Assembly: GCF_014356525.2 (NCBI RefSeq)
Contig: NC_052505.1
Span: forward strand, 55,404,610-55,468,609
Source of the DNA: Nilaparvata lugens
Taxonomy: Eukaryota > Arthropoda > Insecta > Hemiptera > Delphacidae
Direction of reading: 5' to 3'
Length of the DNA stretch: 64,000 nucleotides
A program made the position numbers and the translations under genes. The notes below the pieces were generated by a model. The model worked only from the letters and a program-made list of their open reading frames with translations. It was not told where the DNA came from and searched no databases. Shown piece after piece: positions 11,381 to 24,395 of the stretch. Every line of letters starts with the position of its first letter. Position 1 is the stretch's first letter.

Positions 11381-12510
11381 GGGGACACAGAAATATATAA
11401 TTTGAATTGTATGACAAGGAACTAGGATTACAATCGTTTAACCATAAGTACGATTGCCTCGTATAGTAGGTCTTACCTTGTGTTGGCGAATATTGCAGCC
11501 TATTTTGCTCTATGGAGAGGGGAGGACGTACAGTGAAAAAGTAATTAATAGTTAAAATGGTTAGATTAAATGAAATAATTGAACAATTATAGTATTTGAG
11601 GTTATGATTTAACGATAGGTAGTTGCAGGCTAGGTTGACCAACCTTTGTTTGATCGGATTGTCGGTACCATTTAATTCAGAGTATCTAAGTAGAATGACT
11701 GGTGTATGGATGGAACAGATTGAAAAAGTTAATTTGCTCAATAGAGGGTTTGGCGGTCTACAAAGGTAGCCGAAGTAAGGGATCTGAATTTCTAACTTAA
11801 CGCTGTAGGTGGTTATAATATAGTGAGATGGAATTAAATCCAATTAAATAATAAAATGCAGTTCAACTTGAATCTGCTGAGTGTAAATTATGCTGTCGCT
11901 AGGATCAGAAAGAGATAGTGATTTTGGAGTGAACTTTTTCTCCAAATGATGACTAATATATCCAGAATCCAATAATTGTGCCGTAATTTGGAAAGATATT
12001 AGACCGCATGAAACAACAGACAGAATGGCAAATCCATGCAAACCAGGTCTCTGATGAGTACTATAGGTTGTATGAAGGCAAAGTGCTGAACCAAAATAGT
12101 AAATATTTCGAGTACCGAGTTTAATTCCAATGTTGTCTATACGATCTATCACCTCTCTTTGCGACATTGATTGGCTGATAATGCAGGATTCACTCCACCT
12201 CGGCGTGGTAGGCTAGTGGGAGTCGATTCATTATTTGATTCTTTGGGATATTCCCAATAAAAAGATTTATTACTTGATAAGAAAATCGACCACCATTTAC
12301 CACCAGAAGAAATAATAGTCTAATGATAGATACTATACTCGCTAATGTCTGACTATTGCGAAACAGGATGTGTCCTGAATGATCAATATGTGTCAGTCGA
12401 GAAAGAACGAATTTGGAGGTATAATGAAGTAAACCCAGTTTAACAAAATGGTAATATGGATATATTCTGAGAGGTAAACTGTTACAGCAAATATTGAACA
12501 GATTATACAA
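11361..12510 (-). other. Unexplained run of minus-strand reading frames
   Basis: Three consecutive minus-strand open stretches (12510-12190, 12167-11844, 11843-11361) cover 1.15 kb with few stops; the last two share one frame, separated by a single stop at 11844-11846. The predicted residues are rich in Leu, Ile, Ser, Tyr and Asn, and the first has a hydrophobic stretch. I recognise no domain. It could be a decayed transposon-encoded protein or chance in a low-stop region; no promoter or splice evidence decides. Confidence 0.25.
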
Positions 12511-13206
12511 ATTATGACTCTCAATAGATACAGAATGAATATTGAATGATAGCAGATTTGAATCTCTAAATTATAAATACTATGTAAAAAGTTCGGTACT
12601 CTTTGATTGAAGAAAATAAAATGGATACTAGCCCTTGGAAAGGGTCATAAACTGAACTATTTGAATAAGAAAAAACAAGTTAATACAAAATGATTATTCA
12701 GAGAATAGAACAAATTAATAATTGATATTATTCTCAGGGTGTGGTTTCGCCTAAGGAAAATAGACCTTTTGGCTAAGTACAGCTTGGATATTTAAATTTA
12801 TTTAACACTAAGAAAATTAATTATGATAACTTTTGTACCCTTAATACTATAGTCATGACTCTCTCGAATGGACGAATTTATATGGTGTACAAGTTTCGCA
12901 GATTTATGGGGATCCCCTTTTATATATTCGAATAACTTACGTAGACTTTTGTTTCTGTTTTTTGGTTTTCAAAATATATTCGGCCGTAGAATATATCGTC
13001 CCGGCTGGATCCTTCCACGTGGCAAAAAATGTTGAACAGACTTCACTAATATAATTTCGGGGTTTATTTAAATGAAATTTGAAATCTTAGTATCACAATT
13101 ATTATAGGAACTTTGGAACAACTTTTTTAAAACAGAAAGACGAAGATTGAATTACATTAAGAGCAATGTTATAATTCGGAAAAAGGGCTGAAACAGGCAC
13201 TTCGTT

Positions 13207-13500
13207 CTAGCGTGTTTCGGACGCTATTTTCCAACCGATAATCATGAAAATGGTACCAAATTGTTCAGAAAGATTTGGACATCTGGCGCCGTACCGCCAA
13301 ATTCCAATTTTCCAACTATAAAATGACTTCAAAATTCGATGAACTTGGAGAAAATTTGGCAAAGTTTGACGTTCAATAGGAAAAAATTGATAAGTGATAT
13401 CAAAAATTGGCGGTACGGCGCCAGATGTCCAAATCTTTCTGAACAATTTGGTACCATTTTCATGATTATCGGTTGGAAAATAGCGTCCGAAACACGCTAG
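13207..13500. mobile_element. Hairpin MITE with about 92-base, near-perfect terminal inverted repeats
   Basis: Left arm 13207-13299 starts CTAGCGTGTTTCGGACGC; right arm 13408-13500 is its reverse complement over essentially the whole length, including 'tggcgccgtaccgccaa'. The spacer is about 107 bases. The tips allow either a TA duplication (Tc1/mariner-like, termini GCGTGTTTCGG) or a CTAG duplication. No ORF inside is meaningful. The identity between arms suggests recent activity or arm homogenisation. Confidence 0.85.
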
Positions 13501-14679
13501 CCTTTCGAAAAAGTGTGGTCGAACTCACTAACACAGTCCCAACTGCTATCTATGATTGTGAGTACAGACACTCACACCGGAGAACTGGAAAACTGGTTTT
13601 TGGTCATCGAAACAATTGATTGTTTTTGTTCAATGAGATATTGCCCGTCTTCTTGTCTGCGCTATTGTGTTTTATGTTATATACTATATTCATAATATGC
13701 TCTATTATTCTATATGCTTATAAAGTAGTTTGACATCCATATTATTATTTATTCCCATTTCATTTCAATATCACATGAAATCTGTACTATATTCTATTTG
13801 TACAGCTATTTTGGAGACATGGTTCATTCTTCTCTCATCGAATTCTTTATTATCCATGTTGGGCCATGCATGGCAATTCAAATTCAACCCAAGAACTTTA
13901 CATGATACTACCCGGGAAAAATTAATTTTTGGATATATCAAGTTTTACATGTTTTTTCTTATACTGTAATTAGAAAACAACCAATCATTCCTCAATTCTC
14001 GAGAAAAAGTAAGTTATTGGATAATATGAATGAATAATAGTTCATGCTTCAACGAATATTTCTGCAATAAAAAAATACTTTTAGTATACTGCAAGATTTC
14101 CAAGATAAGCCAATTCTCTGTTCACTTTTTTTCATTTACATTTACTTTCTTTGAAGTAGTAATAGGGTACAAGTATTCAATTGGAAGAAAGGTGAAATGC
14201 AAAAACTAATGTGCAGTATGACACTGTACATTGTCACATTGTCCAGGAGTGGTAACGTTGTGGGGGGGGGGGGAGATTGCGCAGACTGCTCCTTGTCATT
14301 GTAGTGAGGGGGGGTTTCCAATAGGGTCAATATTGTAACGACTGAGGATCTTCTTCTTTGGAATGTTTTCTGAATCGTGCAGAATCACAAATACTTTGCT
14401 TCTGAATAAAATTATGCTTATATGAATCATAATTTTTTTGGGTTTAGGCGCCTGCTGGCGCCTGCGCGGTAGATTCTATTAAATTCATAATTGACCAGAA
14501 ATGAATTCAATTGTTTATAAAATAGAAAAATAGACAGTTATCAACTGTCCATTGTTCAGTTGTTCACAGGCCGTTGTACATGGTGATCTGCACTTGTTTT
14601 GGTGAATCAGGAATTAGGTACTTCTCGTAATATTTGCTACCGTATATTAGCCCAGTTCTGAATTGTGCTAATACAGTCA
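13501..14679. other. Gene-free stretch
   Basis: No supported gene. Contains a G run near 14262-14271, a short GGCGCC-rich hairpin at 14448-14470 ('ggcgcctgctggcgcctg') and a partial internal repeat sharing 'actttgcttctgaataaaa' at about 14391-14409 and 14684-14702. Confidence 0.45.
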
Positions 14680-14812
14680 CAAGTACTTTGCTTCTGAATA
14701 AAACAAACAATTTTAAATTTTGATAGATTGATAGTAAAACTTTTGTAAAAAAAACGTTAAATTCACAAAATAGAGAATAAAACCACTTAAATTTTGAGCT
14801 CGAAAATATAAC
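14680..14812. repeat. Direct repeat, partner at 1230-1360
   Basis: Shares 'aaattttgagctcgaaaata' and preceding sequence with 1335-1358 in the same orientation. Dispersed repeat fragment of unknown class. Confidence 0.5.
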
Positions 14813-15118
14813 GTTCACCTTAGCTATATAACAGCTGTTTCATGCTATCATGGATAATAAAAACCAATTTGATTTGATTTGATTTATTATATTATTGGAA
14901 TCATTTTTTGTTTGTGATTTTCCCTGATAATATACATAAATACATTGAAATATTTGATCATGTACTCCAAACAATATTATTACTGGAAAAATTAATTCCT
15001 ATCTAGAATCAAAATAAATATATTTAAATCTCAAGAATGAAGAATCATGATTTTTATTTGTCTATGCATGAACCATTTTATTAACAGCCTTCAGCACTTA
15101 CTGTACCTATATAATACT

Positions 15119-15316
15119 GGTCGTCAGGCTCGCTTCGCTCGCCATATCCGTTTAGCCAGACATTTAGTCTGTACCCCCGACTGGATCGTCGTAACATAAA
15201 AATGCTCAAATGAAAAATGCAGGCAAGCGAAGCGAGCCTGCTGATCTCATTCTTGGACAATCCAGTCGGGGGTCCAGGGCTAGACGGATATGGCGAGCGA
15301 AGCGAGCCTGACGGCT
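15119..15316. repeat. Inverted-repeat element (GGCTCGCTTCGCTCGCC ends)
   Basis: Left 'cgtcaggctcgcttcgctcg' and 'ccatatccgt' pair with 'acggatatgg' and 'cgagcgaagcgagcctgacg' at the right. An inner pair 'cccccgactgga' / 'tccagtcggggg' gives a nearly continuous foldback of about 198 bases. It resembles small hairpin MITEs common in insects. Flanking CTAG-like bases leave the target duplication uncertain. Confidence 0.7.
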
Positions 15317-16274
15317 AGTAGTAATATAATATTCCCAGGAATAGCTCTGATTGAAGTAGCAGTACCTAATCAATTTTTCCGCGATAAATCAGGACCTCCT
15401 AAATAGGTATTTAGGAGGTACTGGATAAATTGGTATTTAGGAGGTCCTGGATAAATGCATTTCAATCTTAAACTTGGTGCCAACCTAACAAAGTCAACTC
15501 AACTTAATGCCAAATGTGACAAAATTTTTAATTTAGTTACCAGAACAACTCTGTGGGTAGATGACACAAGTTGATAAGTCACATTTTTGAACATATTGAG
15601 TTATGCATATGGTTGTGTTCAGAAAAATTAGATCTATAAGATGGTTTTATCTTTAAAATAAGAGAGAGTAGGGTTGTGTTTGTTCATGTGTTCGTTTGTT
15701 CGCATCAAAACATGTCAACTTGTGGATTGCATACCGGAAAAACGGGAATGATTTAGATTTCCAAATTTTGCACATAGATTCTAAAAGTATCAATCTCGTG
15801 CACCTGGAAGCACAAATTTTAATTTTCTTTTTAGATTTTTCAGAATTTATGTTCAAATTTCATTAATGATACATTCGATTTCATTAAAAAATCACCAAAT
15901 CATATGGTCGAAATTAAAAAAGGTACATCTCTTTCTATATTGCTTTCTACCTGAAAAACATAGTTTTGAAACTTCGTTTTCCTGATGCAAAGTTTAGGCC
16001 TACACCTGACATGGATTATTAAATTTTCAGCTAGAACAATTCTTCAGACAAATGCTAAATAAACGTCTACAGTCTCATCAATGCTGTATCGGCAATATGA
16101 AAACGCATGCAGGTCTTTCAATGAAGGTGTTGTTATTTAGATAAAGAAATTATATTCTCCCAGTTTTATTTAATTAAAATTTCAAAATTATTCGAGCCCT
16201 GATAGAATGACTGACTCACTGTACATAGGCCTATTTTGAATTCTTCTAGATTTCATTACGTCAAGTTTTAAGAA

Positions 16275-16306
16275 AGACCCTTGCGAAGCACGGGTTACCT
16301 GCTAGT
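16275..16306 (+). mobile_element. Helitron-like 3' terminus
   Basis: An 8-bp stem 'acccttgc-gaa-gcacgggt' at about 16275-16294 is followed by 'tacctgctagt'. A GC hairpin about ten bases before CTAGT is the usual 3' end of Helitrons. A near-identical inverted end is at 26041-26072. The upstream boundary is not defined; this marks a terminus, not a full element. Confidence 0.5.
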
Positions 16307-17188
16307 AGCTAAAATATGTTGTATCTCTTTAAATAGCTGAGATATAGGCCTTGCTCAAGCCTGATAGAGCATTTTCTTCCAAACCCCAAGTTGACAAATA
16401 TTGATAAGTACATATATCTCAACACTCTTCTACCGGTTTGTATTATAATCCAATTATCAAAAGATGGCAAAATTTGATAAGTGTATGTACTGGTAGGCTA
16501 TTATAAAATCTGAAAATCAATAACCTCTATTGAGAACTACATAACCCATACAACTTTGCAAACAGTTCAAGTTTGTTTAACTTGATCAATACTTGTAAAT
16601 AATATCAATTAATTGTTGAAAAATATATTCAAATTTATAAATAATCGATTTTTAAGATATTTCCTATACTGTTACATTGTGATTTGAAACATTTGGCAGA
16701 TGGCAAAACATGATATCTCTGACATCACTAGCAAAAATCCTCAATTAAATAAATTCAATCCTCAATTTAAATAAATGTTTTATTCCTTGATATTTTATAT
16801 TCAAATAGTCAATGATCAGCTGATTATATTAGTGTAAAATGGGTAAGAAAAAATATGATAGATAATTTTTGCAGCCATGCCAAACTCTCAAATTGCTCTC
16901 CTGAAAAGTTTACAAATCAGCTTGTGTCATCTACCCACAGAACTGTTTCGAAGAGGCACTCTCTCTAGATTATAGTTCTATATTAACATAATGGTATAGA
17001 CATTTCAATTATAATTTTAAGATATTGGAATAAGAAGAATATACATGCTTAAATTCCAACTTTAAACCCTTAAAAACCACCCTTAGAGTTAAAATATCGC
17101 CAATAGATTTTTTAGTGAGCCTCTAAAGGGCCAACTGAACATACCTACCAAATTTGAACGTTTTTGGTCCGGTAGATTTTTAGTTCTG

Positions 17189-17240
17189 CGAGTGAGTGAG
17201 TGAGTGAGTGAGTGAGTGAGTGAGTGAGTGAGTGAGTAAG
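17189..17240. repeat. (GAGT)n microsatellite with Helitron-like context
   Basis: About 11 GAGT units, followed by 'gccatttcgcttttatatat'. This arrangement recurs around insect Helitron ends, but no second terminus is assigned. Confidence 0.8.
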
Positions 17241-17280
17241 TCAGTCAGTGAGTGCCATTTCGCTTTTATATATATGGATA

Positions 17281-18694
17281 GTGCACTCATATATTAATGA
17301 ACCTGTATGTCGATTTAGAAGAATTAGTCGAATGAAGTGTTCTTTGATAACACTGTTGAAGCAATAGAATACAATCTATAGCCAGGCTACTCAAAAGCAG
17401 ATCAGTCATGTTAGAACAGCCGCAGAATGAGTAGACAATGCAGTGTATAATAATAATAATAATAATAATAATGGACTTTTCTAGGAAGAGAAGACTGATG
17501 TGAGAGTGAGTGCGCGTGTCAATTGTGATAGTGGTGCTACTGAAGTAATGAACTCCTTTCTCTAGAAAGAGAAGACTGATGTGTGAGAGAGCGCATCGAT
17601 TGAGAGAGAGTAGAGCTATGAAGACCGATGTTCGTGGGCCAGCATGCTTTTTCACTCCGCTCCCCATCTCATCAGTTAAATTTACCTAGTACTACACTTT
17701 TTGAACAGCCTTCCTAGACATGCCCCTTAAACAGAAATTGAAGCTTTTGAACAATTAAGTACGTGGACTAGGTCTGCATCCTACCGATGATCCTTGCAAA
17801 ATGGCCTCGGGACTTCCTCTTCTAATTTCCACTTGGGTTTCTTCTTCAAATTTTATCTCGCCAAATTTACATATTAATTCGGGATTGGTCCGATTCTGTG
17901 ACGTAACCAGTACGCTGAATGGGTGGTGTCACTGTGTCCAACTTTAAAGCTTTTAAATAGGGCGAAATTCCTGATTTTAAGTTGTTCCAAATTATCATTT
18001 AGTTTATATAATTATAATAATACACAAATAAATAATAGAATTCGTCTATGATGATATGCATTTAAAATTGGCTTCGATGGATAGCTAATGATTATAGAAC
18101 ATAGACATGCTTTTATAGCATAAAGTAGACATAATATAAGAATATTTATGCTTATAACAATAACGAACACAATAATAAATAAATACTTCTTCCTTTTTTT
18201 TGTTTATATGGTTTTTTATGTGCTAGAATATCGACCCTCAATCGTCATATATTGGCTAAGCTAATTTGTCTACATATTTTTAACAAGTATATTTTTATGA
18301 TAGTTCATTGAATAAATATTTAGGCCTATCCGGCATGGAAATTAAACTATAAAAATGAAAATGTTAATATCATATGATTTTTATGATCGATTATTAGTCG
18401 AACTGCCTTCTCAATTTGCTACTTGTTAACAAGTTTCAAAACTAACCTTCAAATATAATTTTACTGATTCAATCCATAAACATACAAACATATACGGTTT
18501 TTTTTCTGTGACAGACTTTTGAAAGGTATATAATTACTGATTTATTTATTGCATACTTTGTAGGTTAGATAACAGTCGTCTATCTACCTCAGATAAGATT
18601 GGAATGTTTTTGGTGATAGAATTTATTTCGTTCTCATAATGGCCTATGAATAAATCTATTGTGTAGTTTGAGGGCTGTACAATCATTGGTATAT
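17281..18694. other. Gene-free A+T-rich stretch
   Basis: Holds a short (AAT)n run near 17446-17471, a partial duplication around 'aagagaagactgatgtg' (17487 and 17567), and no supported gene. The 126-codon minus-strand frame at 17287-17667 spans these repeats and is not called. Confidence 0.5.
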
Positions 18695-19815
18695 CACAAT
18701 ACTAAAAAATCTGGTGTGGTACACTCACACAACTTTCCTTGCTCATTGATCTATAAGCCTCATTCTTAAACGAGGATAATTTAGGGAAATAACATTATGA
18801 CGATTGGCGGCTAAATAACTACGATTATACTATTTTTATTGTGTTCAGAGTGCATTTTCCTTTGTTCGAATTATGAGATTTCAGGATTTTTTGAAAGTTG
18901 ACAAAACAGACAGCTGTTCGACAAATAAAATATCGACATGTGTTCTTTTGAATAAACAAACTGCCTACCTACCTACCTCACGCACGATAAAGAGGTTACA
19001 AAGTAAATTTCTCAGGGATGGGGTAGACCCCCTGCTAGTTTCTCAGGAAGGAGACTCATTCCAGTTTGAAGAGCTGATATAAAACTATACAGGGTATGAA
19101 TTTAAAAAAAAAATCGGTCAAGTCATTTCCGAGAAAATCGTGATAGAAATTTAACAAAATTCATTCTTCTCAGGAATATTACAGAGCTCCTGCAATTTTT
19201 CCAGAAATGAGACTCATGTCAGTTGATAGGGCTTATGAATAGCTATCCATGGTATGAATTTAAAGAAAATCGTTAGAGCCGTTTTCGAGAAAACCGTGAA
19301 TAACATGGTTTTTTAGTGATTATCCGCCATTTTTCACAAGAATATTACTGAGCTCCTGCAATTTTCCAGAAATGAGACTCATGTCTGTTGATAGGGCTTA
19401 TGAATAGCTATCCATGGTATAAATTTGAAGAAAATCGTTAGAGCCGTTTTCGAGAAAACCGTGAAAAACATGGTTTTTTAGTAATTATCCGCCATTTTTC
19501 CGCCATTTTGAATTCAATTTTATTGAATTTATTGAATTTTATTGTAAGATCCTCATGGTATAAATACCTTGAGTTTAAAATTTCAAGTCAATCGGTTGAT
19601 TAGGAATAGAGTTATTGTGTTCACAGACATACACACACACACATACACACATACACTCACACACACACACACACACACACAGACCAACACCCAAAAAAAA
19701 TGTTTATGGACTCAGGGGACCTTGAAACGTATAGAAAACTTGAAATTAGGTTACCTTAATTTTTTTTGGAAAGCAATACTTTCCTTACCTATGGTAGTAG
19801 GGCAAGGGAAGTAAA
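18695..19815 (+). repeat. Minisatellite-bearing repeat element M, copy 1
   Basis: Begins 'tctggtgtggtacactcaca' and ends 'ttaggttacc...ctatggtagtagggcaaggg'. The interior has about three units of about 180 bases (key phrase 'gagctcctgcaatttt', 'atgagactcatgtc', 'agctatccatggta', 'gagaaaaccgtgaa'). A (CA)n run at 19626-19680 precedes the fixed 3' part. The second copy is at 51211-53013 with about seven units, in the same orientation. Class unknown; Helitrons often carry such internal minisatellites. Confidence 0.75.
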
Positions 19816-19839
19816 AATGAGGGAGTAAGATAACTTTGA

Positions 19840-20945
19840 AAAACCAACGTTTTCCTGCCGATTGACAAAACAGAAATAATTCTTATTATGTCTTGAGCTA
19901 AAAACGTGTAACAGATATCCAGATATCCACTATTCAAGCTATCAAGCTTTTCATAAATTCATTTGTCTCCCCATGGCAGTAGGTTTGCGCCCAACGTTTC
20001 CACTTGGACATTCCTGTGATGATTAACCTTTCAGTATCAATTGCAATTGGATTACCCATTTGAATTTCTTTAATGACATATTATGGATGATTGAACTTCA
20101 CCAACCTCATATTTAGACATATTTTGCCTGTAAGAACCCCCCCCCCTCCATAATAGCCCCATTATGATAGAACACATTATAATATTGATCTTCTAAATCC
20201 AGTTACATGCACATCGATTTCCGTAAAATTGATTTTTACCGTTCCTATGAATTCTACCAGGTTCAGTGCAACTTTTTAATATTATTATGTTCAATTCAAC
20301 AGGATTCATAAGAACGGCAAAAAAATCGAACAACAGAAAACCCGGAATTTGTGTCGACGGTATACGACATAGAAAGCAAAAGCTTGTGCTTGGTCCATAG
20401 TTCTATGCTTCTACGACTGAGGATTCAGCTCAGCGACTAAAATCGACAAGTCATGATTATGTTAATCAATACTCATATAATAATACAAAGTATATAACTG
20501 ATTTTTACTATGATACATGGTTTTCATTCTTCAATAAAAATAAAACGAGATTTCGGTGTCAAAAGCATCAAAGTTGCCAGGCTGGTCTGGACTATTCATG
20601 ACTTTCTCAGTATGCATTATCCACTGAGCAGTTCTAATACAAACACATACAACAGTTTCGTTTTACTTGGAATGGAATGACATTTTTTATTCTTCCAGTT
20701 CCTATTTCTCATGGATCAATTCAGATCACCACAATGATTATAATAGATTTTGCAGAGAAATATTTACTGGTATTTTGGAGTTATATTCTATTTGAACCTG
20801 ATAAACTAGACTAGATTGTTGAATGACAATTGAAATTCAGTGAAGATTACTTGTCCTTTTCCTCGTATTCTATTGGGTGATGAGTGGAGATGATTTATGA
20901 GTTCATATTTGGATTCATCTTTTCAAAGTTTAATTTTTAAAAATC
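19840..20945 (-). repeat. Dispersed repeat family R2, inverted copy A
   Basis: Reverse complement of copy B (21415-22395). Landmarks: 'ccaacgttttcctgc', 'cagtaggtttgcgcccaacg', 'accaggttcagtgcaac', 'aggctggtctggactattca'. A and B form arms of about 1 kb around a 470-base loop. No conserved ORF across copies. Confidence 0.75.
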
Positions 20946-20969
20946 AAAAATGTCCATGTTTAAACTTTT

Positions 20970-21340
20970 TGGCCAGTTTCACATGGCAGAATCCTCGCTC
21001 CTGAAGATCATATTACTGGAGATCATATTTCATATTTCGCAGCTCTCCTGTGCTTCCACATGGGGATCTTACAAATAAGCCGACGGATCTGACAATTACG
21101 CCGACGTTTGCTCAAAGTATGACTCATCACTTTTTCTCATAGTCTTACTTCCTTAAAAATATAGATAGGAGATTTCTAATTTCGGATTTGGATTCAGCGA
21201 CCCCAAATTCTTTAAAGCGTGAGTCCTATTTCCAAAAATACCAGAAAACAAGGGAGTTATAGCTGTTTTTAATATAGCTTTCCATTATCATATGATTATA
21301 TAGTAAACGTACAAAGATAACAATACTCCTGCCTCACGAA
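20970..21340 (+). repeat. Repeat family R3, plus copy 1
   Basis: Landmarks 'ggccagtttcacatggcaga', 'atcctcgctcctgaag', 'cagctctcctgtgcttccac' and 'gctcaaagtatgactcatca'. Other copies: 22918-23260 (plus) and 25020-25350 (minus). Confidence 0.75.
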
Positions 21341-21414
21341 GAGACAGGCAAAGGTTTTAAGAAGTTTTCAAACACCTAAAAAGTTTAAATATGAGCATTT
21401 TTAATTCTCAAAAG

Positions 21415-22395
21415 TTCAAAATAATTAAACTTTGAAAAGATGAATCCAAATATGAACTCATAAATCATCTCTACTCATCACCGAATAAAATACGAGGAAA
21501 AGGACAAGTAAACTTCACACTGAATTTCAATTGTCATTCAACAATCTAATTCATCAGGTTCAAATAATTGAATATACCAATAATTATTTCTTTGCAACAA
21601 ACAGAAAAATCTATTATGAACATACATATAACCATTGTGGTGATCTGAATCGATCTATGGTAATAATAGGAACTGGAAGAATAGAAAATGTCATTCATTC
21701 CAACTATAACGAAACTGATGTCTGTGTCTGTATTGGAACTGCTGAGTTGATAATGCATACTGAGAAAGTCATGAATAGTCCAGACCAGCCTGGCGACTTT
21801 GATGCTTTTGACACCGGAATCTCGTTTTATTCTTATTAAAGAATGAAAACCATGTATCATAGTAAAAAGCAGTTCTATACTTTGTATTATTATATGAGTA
21901 GTGATTAACATAATCATGGCTTGTCGATTTTAGTCTCTGAGCTGAATCCTCATTACCAACTATGGACCAAGCGCGAGCTTTTGCTTTCTATGTCGTATAC
22001 CATCGACACAAACTTCAGCTTTTTTGTTGTTCCATTTTCTGCCGTTATAATGAATTCTGTTGAATCAAACAAAATGATATTTTATAAGTTGCGCTGAACC
22101 TGGTAGGGTTCATAGGAATGGTAAAAATCAATTTTATGGAATTCGATTTGCATGTAACTGGATTTAGAAGATCAATACGATAATGTGTTCTATCATTATT
22201 ATCAGAGAAATGTTCAAGTGAAAGCGTTTTGCGCAAACCTACTGCCATGAGGAGACGAATAAATTTATGAGAAGCTTGATTGCTTGAATAGTGATCTGGT
22301 TATCTGTCACACGTTTTTAGTTCAAGACATAATAAGAATTATTTTTAATCTGTTTTGTCAATCAGCAGGAAAACGTTGGTTTTTCAAAGTTATCT
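21415..22395 (+). repeat. Dispersed repeat family R2, copy B
   Basis: Inverted relative to copy A and direct relative to copy C (23370-24395). The overlapping open frames at 21531-21839 and 21546-21917 are not conserved in the other copies and are not called. Confidence 0.75.
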
Positions 22396-22930
22396 TACTC
22401 CCTTATTTTTGGTTATTTTCAGAAATCGAGATAAATATCCGACCAAATTTCCCACACGAATACAGTGTTAGTTGTATTATGATAGCTACAGTACATACAT
22501 ACTCTATAGTACAGTACATGTTCGTTTTTACCGTATAATGATATGATAATAGAAAGCTTTATTAAAAACAGCCATTACTTCCTTGTTTTCGGATATTTTT
22601 GAAAACGGGACTAACGCTTTTAAGAATCTGGGGTTGCTGAATCCAAATCCGGAATCAGAATCTTTCTATCTTCATTTTCAAGAGAGACAGTTTTTGAGAA
22701 AAAGTGGTAACGGAGAGACATAGAATCACCATGTGAAAGCGGCGGTATGTCCACTAGTATCTCGATCCAAGCCGGTTTCTGCTTGCCTAGAGGGGAAAAG
22801 ACGTGACAAAAGGAGGTTCCTGGCTCGGGGTCACCATGTGAAAGACACGATTTGACCCAATGTACTTCGACAAAAAAAAACGTGAACACTGTTCATTGTT
22901 CAAGTCGCACGTCTCCTATGGCCAGTTTCA
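22380..22930 (-). repeat. Repeat family R1, minus copy 1
   Basis: Reverse-orientation match to 10790-11380, for example 'tacagtgttagttgtattat', 'cattacttccttgttttcgg' and 'aaaaggaggttcctggctcg'. Confidence 0.75.
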
Positions 22931-23260
22931 CACGGCAGAGTCCTCGCTCCTGGAAGATCATATTCCATATTTTGCAGCTCTCCTGTGCTTTCACATGGGG
23001 ATCTTACGAATAAGCCAACAGATCTAACAACTATGCCGACGTTTGCTCAAAGTATGACTCATCACTTTTTCTCAAAGTTCAACTTCCTTAAAAATATAGA
23101 TAGAAGATTTCTGATTTCGGATTTGGCTTCTGCAACCCCAAATTCTTTGAAGCGTGAGTCCCATTTTCAAAAATACCCTAAAACAAGGGAGTTATAGCTG
23201 TTTTCAATATAGCTTTCCATTATCATATGATTAGATAGTACGTACTAAGATAATAATACT
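22918..23260 (+). repeat. Repeat family R3, plus copy 2
   Basis: Shares 'ggccagtttcacacggcaga' and 'gtttgctcaaagtatgactc' with 20970-21340. Confidence 0.75.
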
Positions 23261-23369
23261 CCTGCCTCAGAAAGGGACAGGTTTCAAGAAGTTTTTGAAC
23301 ACCTGAGAAGTTTTAACATGAACATTTTTAATTTTTAAAAGTTCTAGTTTTCCAAAAAAATATTGAACT

Positions 23370-24395
23370 ATGGATAGATGAATCCAAATATGAAATCATG
23401 AATCATCTCACTCATTACCCAATACAATAGGAGGAAAAGGAATGTTGTACAGTCAAATTTACTGAATTTCAATTGTCATTCAACAATCCAATTTATCAGG
23501 TTCAAATCATTGAATATCACTTTAAATTCCCAGCAATTATAGACTATTCCTCTCTAACAATCAGAAAAATCTATTATGAACATACAGTATAAACATTGTG
23601 CTGATCTGAATCGATCTATGGTAATAATAGGAATTGAAAGAATAGGAAATGTCATGCCATTCCAAGTGAAACTGATGTATGTGTATTAGAACTGCTGAGT
23701 GGATAATGCATACTGAAAAAGTCATGAATAGTTCAGACCAGCCTGGCGACTTTGATGTTTTTGAAACGGGAATCTTGTTTTATTTTTATTAAAGAATGAT
23801 ACGGATTGAAAACCATGTATCATAGTACAAAGCAGTTCGATACTTTGTATCAAGAGTAAGATTAACATAATCATGGCTTGTCGATTTTAGTCGCTGAGCT
23901 AAATCCTCAGTGTTGCCATAATGCAGAAAGCATAACCATTGTACCAACTATTCTAAATTGTCGTACTGTATTTCGTGAAGCCATGCTTTGTTAAAGCCAG
24001 CTACTCAGAAAGCGTTTTTTGTTGTTTATGTTTTGTCGTCCTTATGAATTCTGTTGAATCGAACATAATGTTATTTAAGAAGTTGTGCTGAACCTAGTAG
24101 AATTCATAGGAACGGTAAAAAATCAATTTTACGAGAATCAATGTACATGTAACTGGATTTAGAAGATCAATACGATAATGTGCTCTATTACAATTTGATC
24201 ACAGAAATGTTCAAGTGAAAACGTTGGGCGCAAACCTTCTGCCATGAGGAGACAAATAAATTTATGAAAAGCTTGAAAGCTTGAAAAGTGATCTGATATT
24301 TGTTACACTTTTTTAGTCTAGGACATAATATGTCTCAGACTAATTTTTAATGTTTATTCAATCGGCAGGAAAACTTTGGTTTTTCAAAGTTATCT
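23370..24395 (+). repeat. Dispersed repeat family R2, copy C
   Basis: Direct repeat of copy B with moderate divergence; shares 'gaaagtcatgaatag' (here with A insertions), 'ccagcctggcgactttgatg' and 'ggcaggaaaactttggtttt'. Confidence 0.75.
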
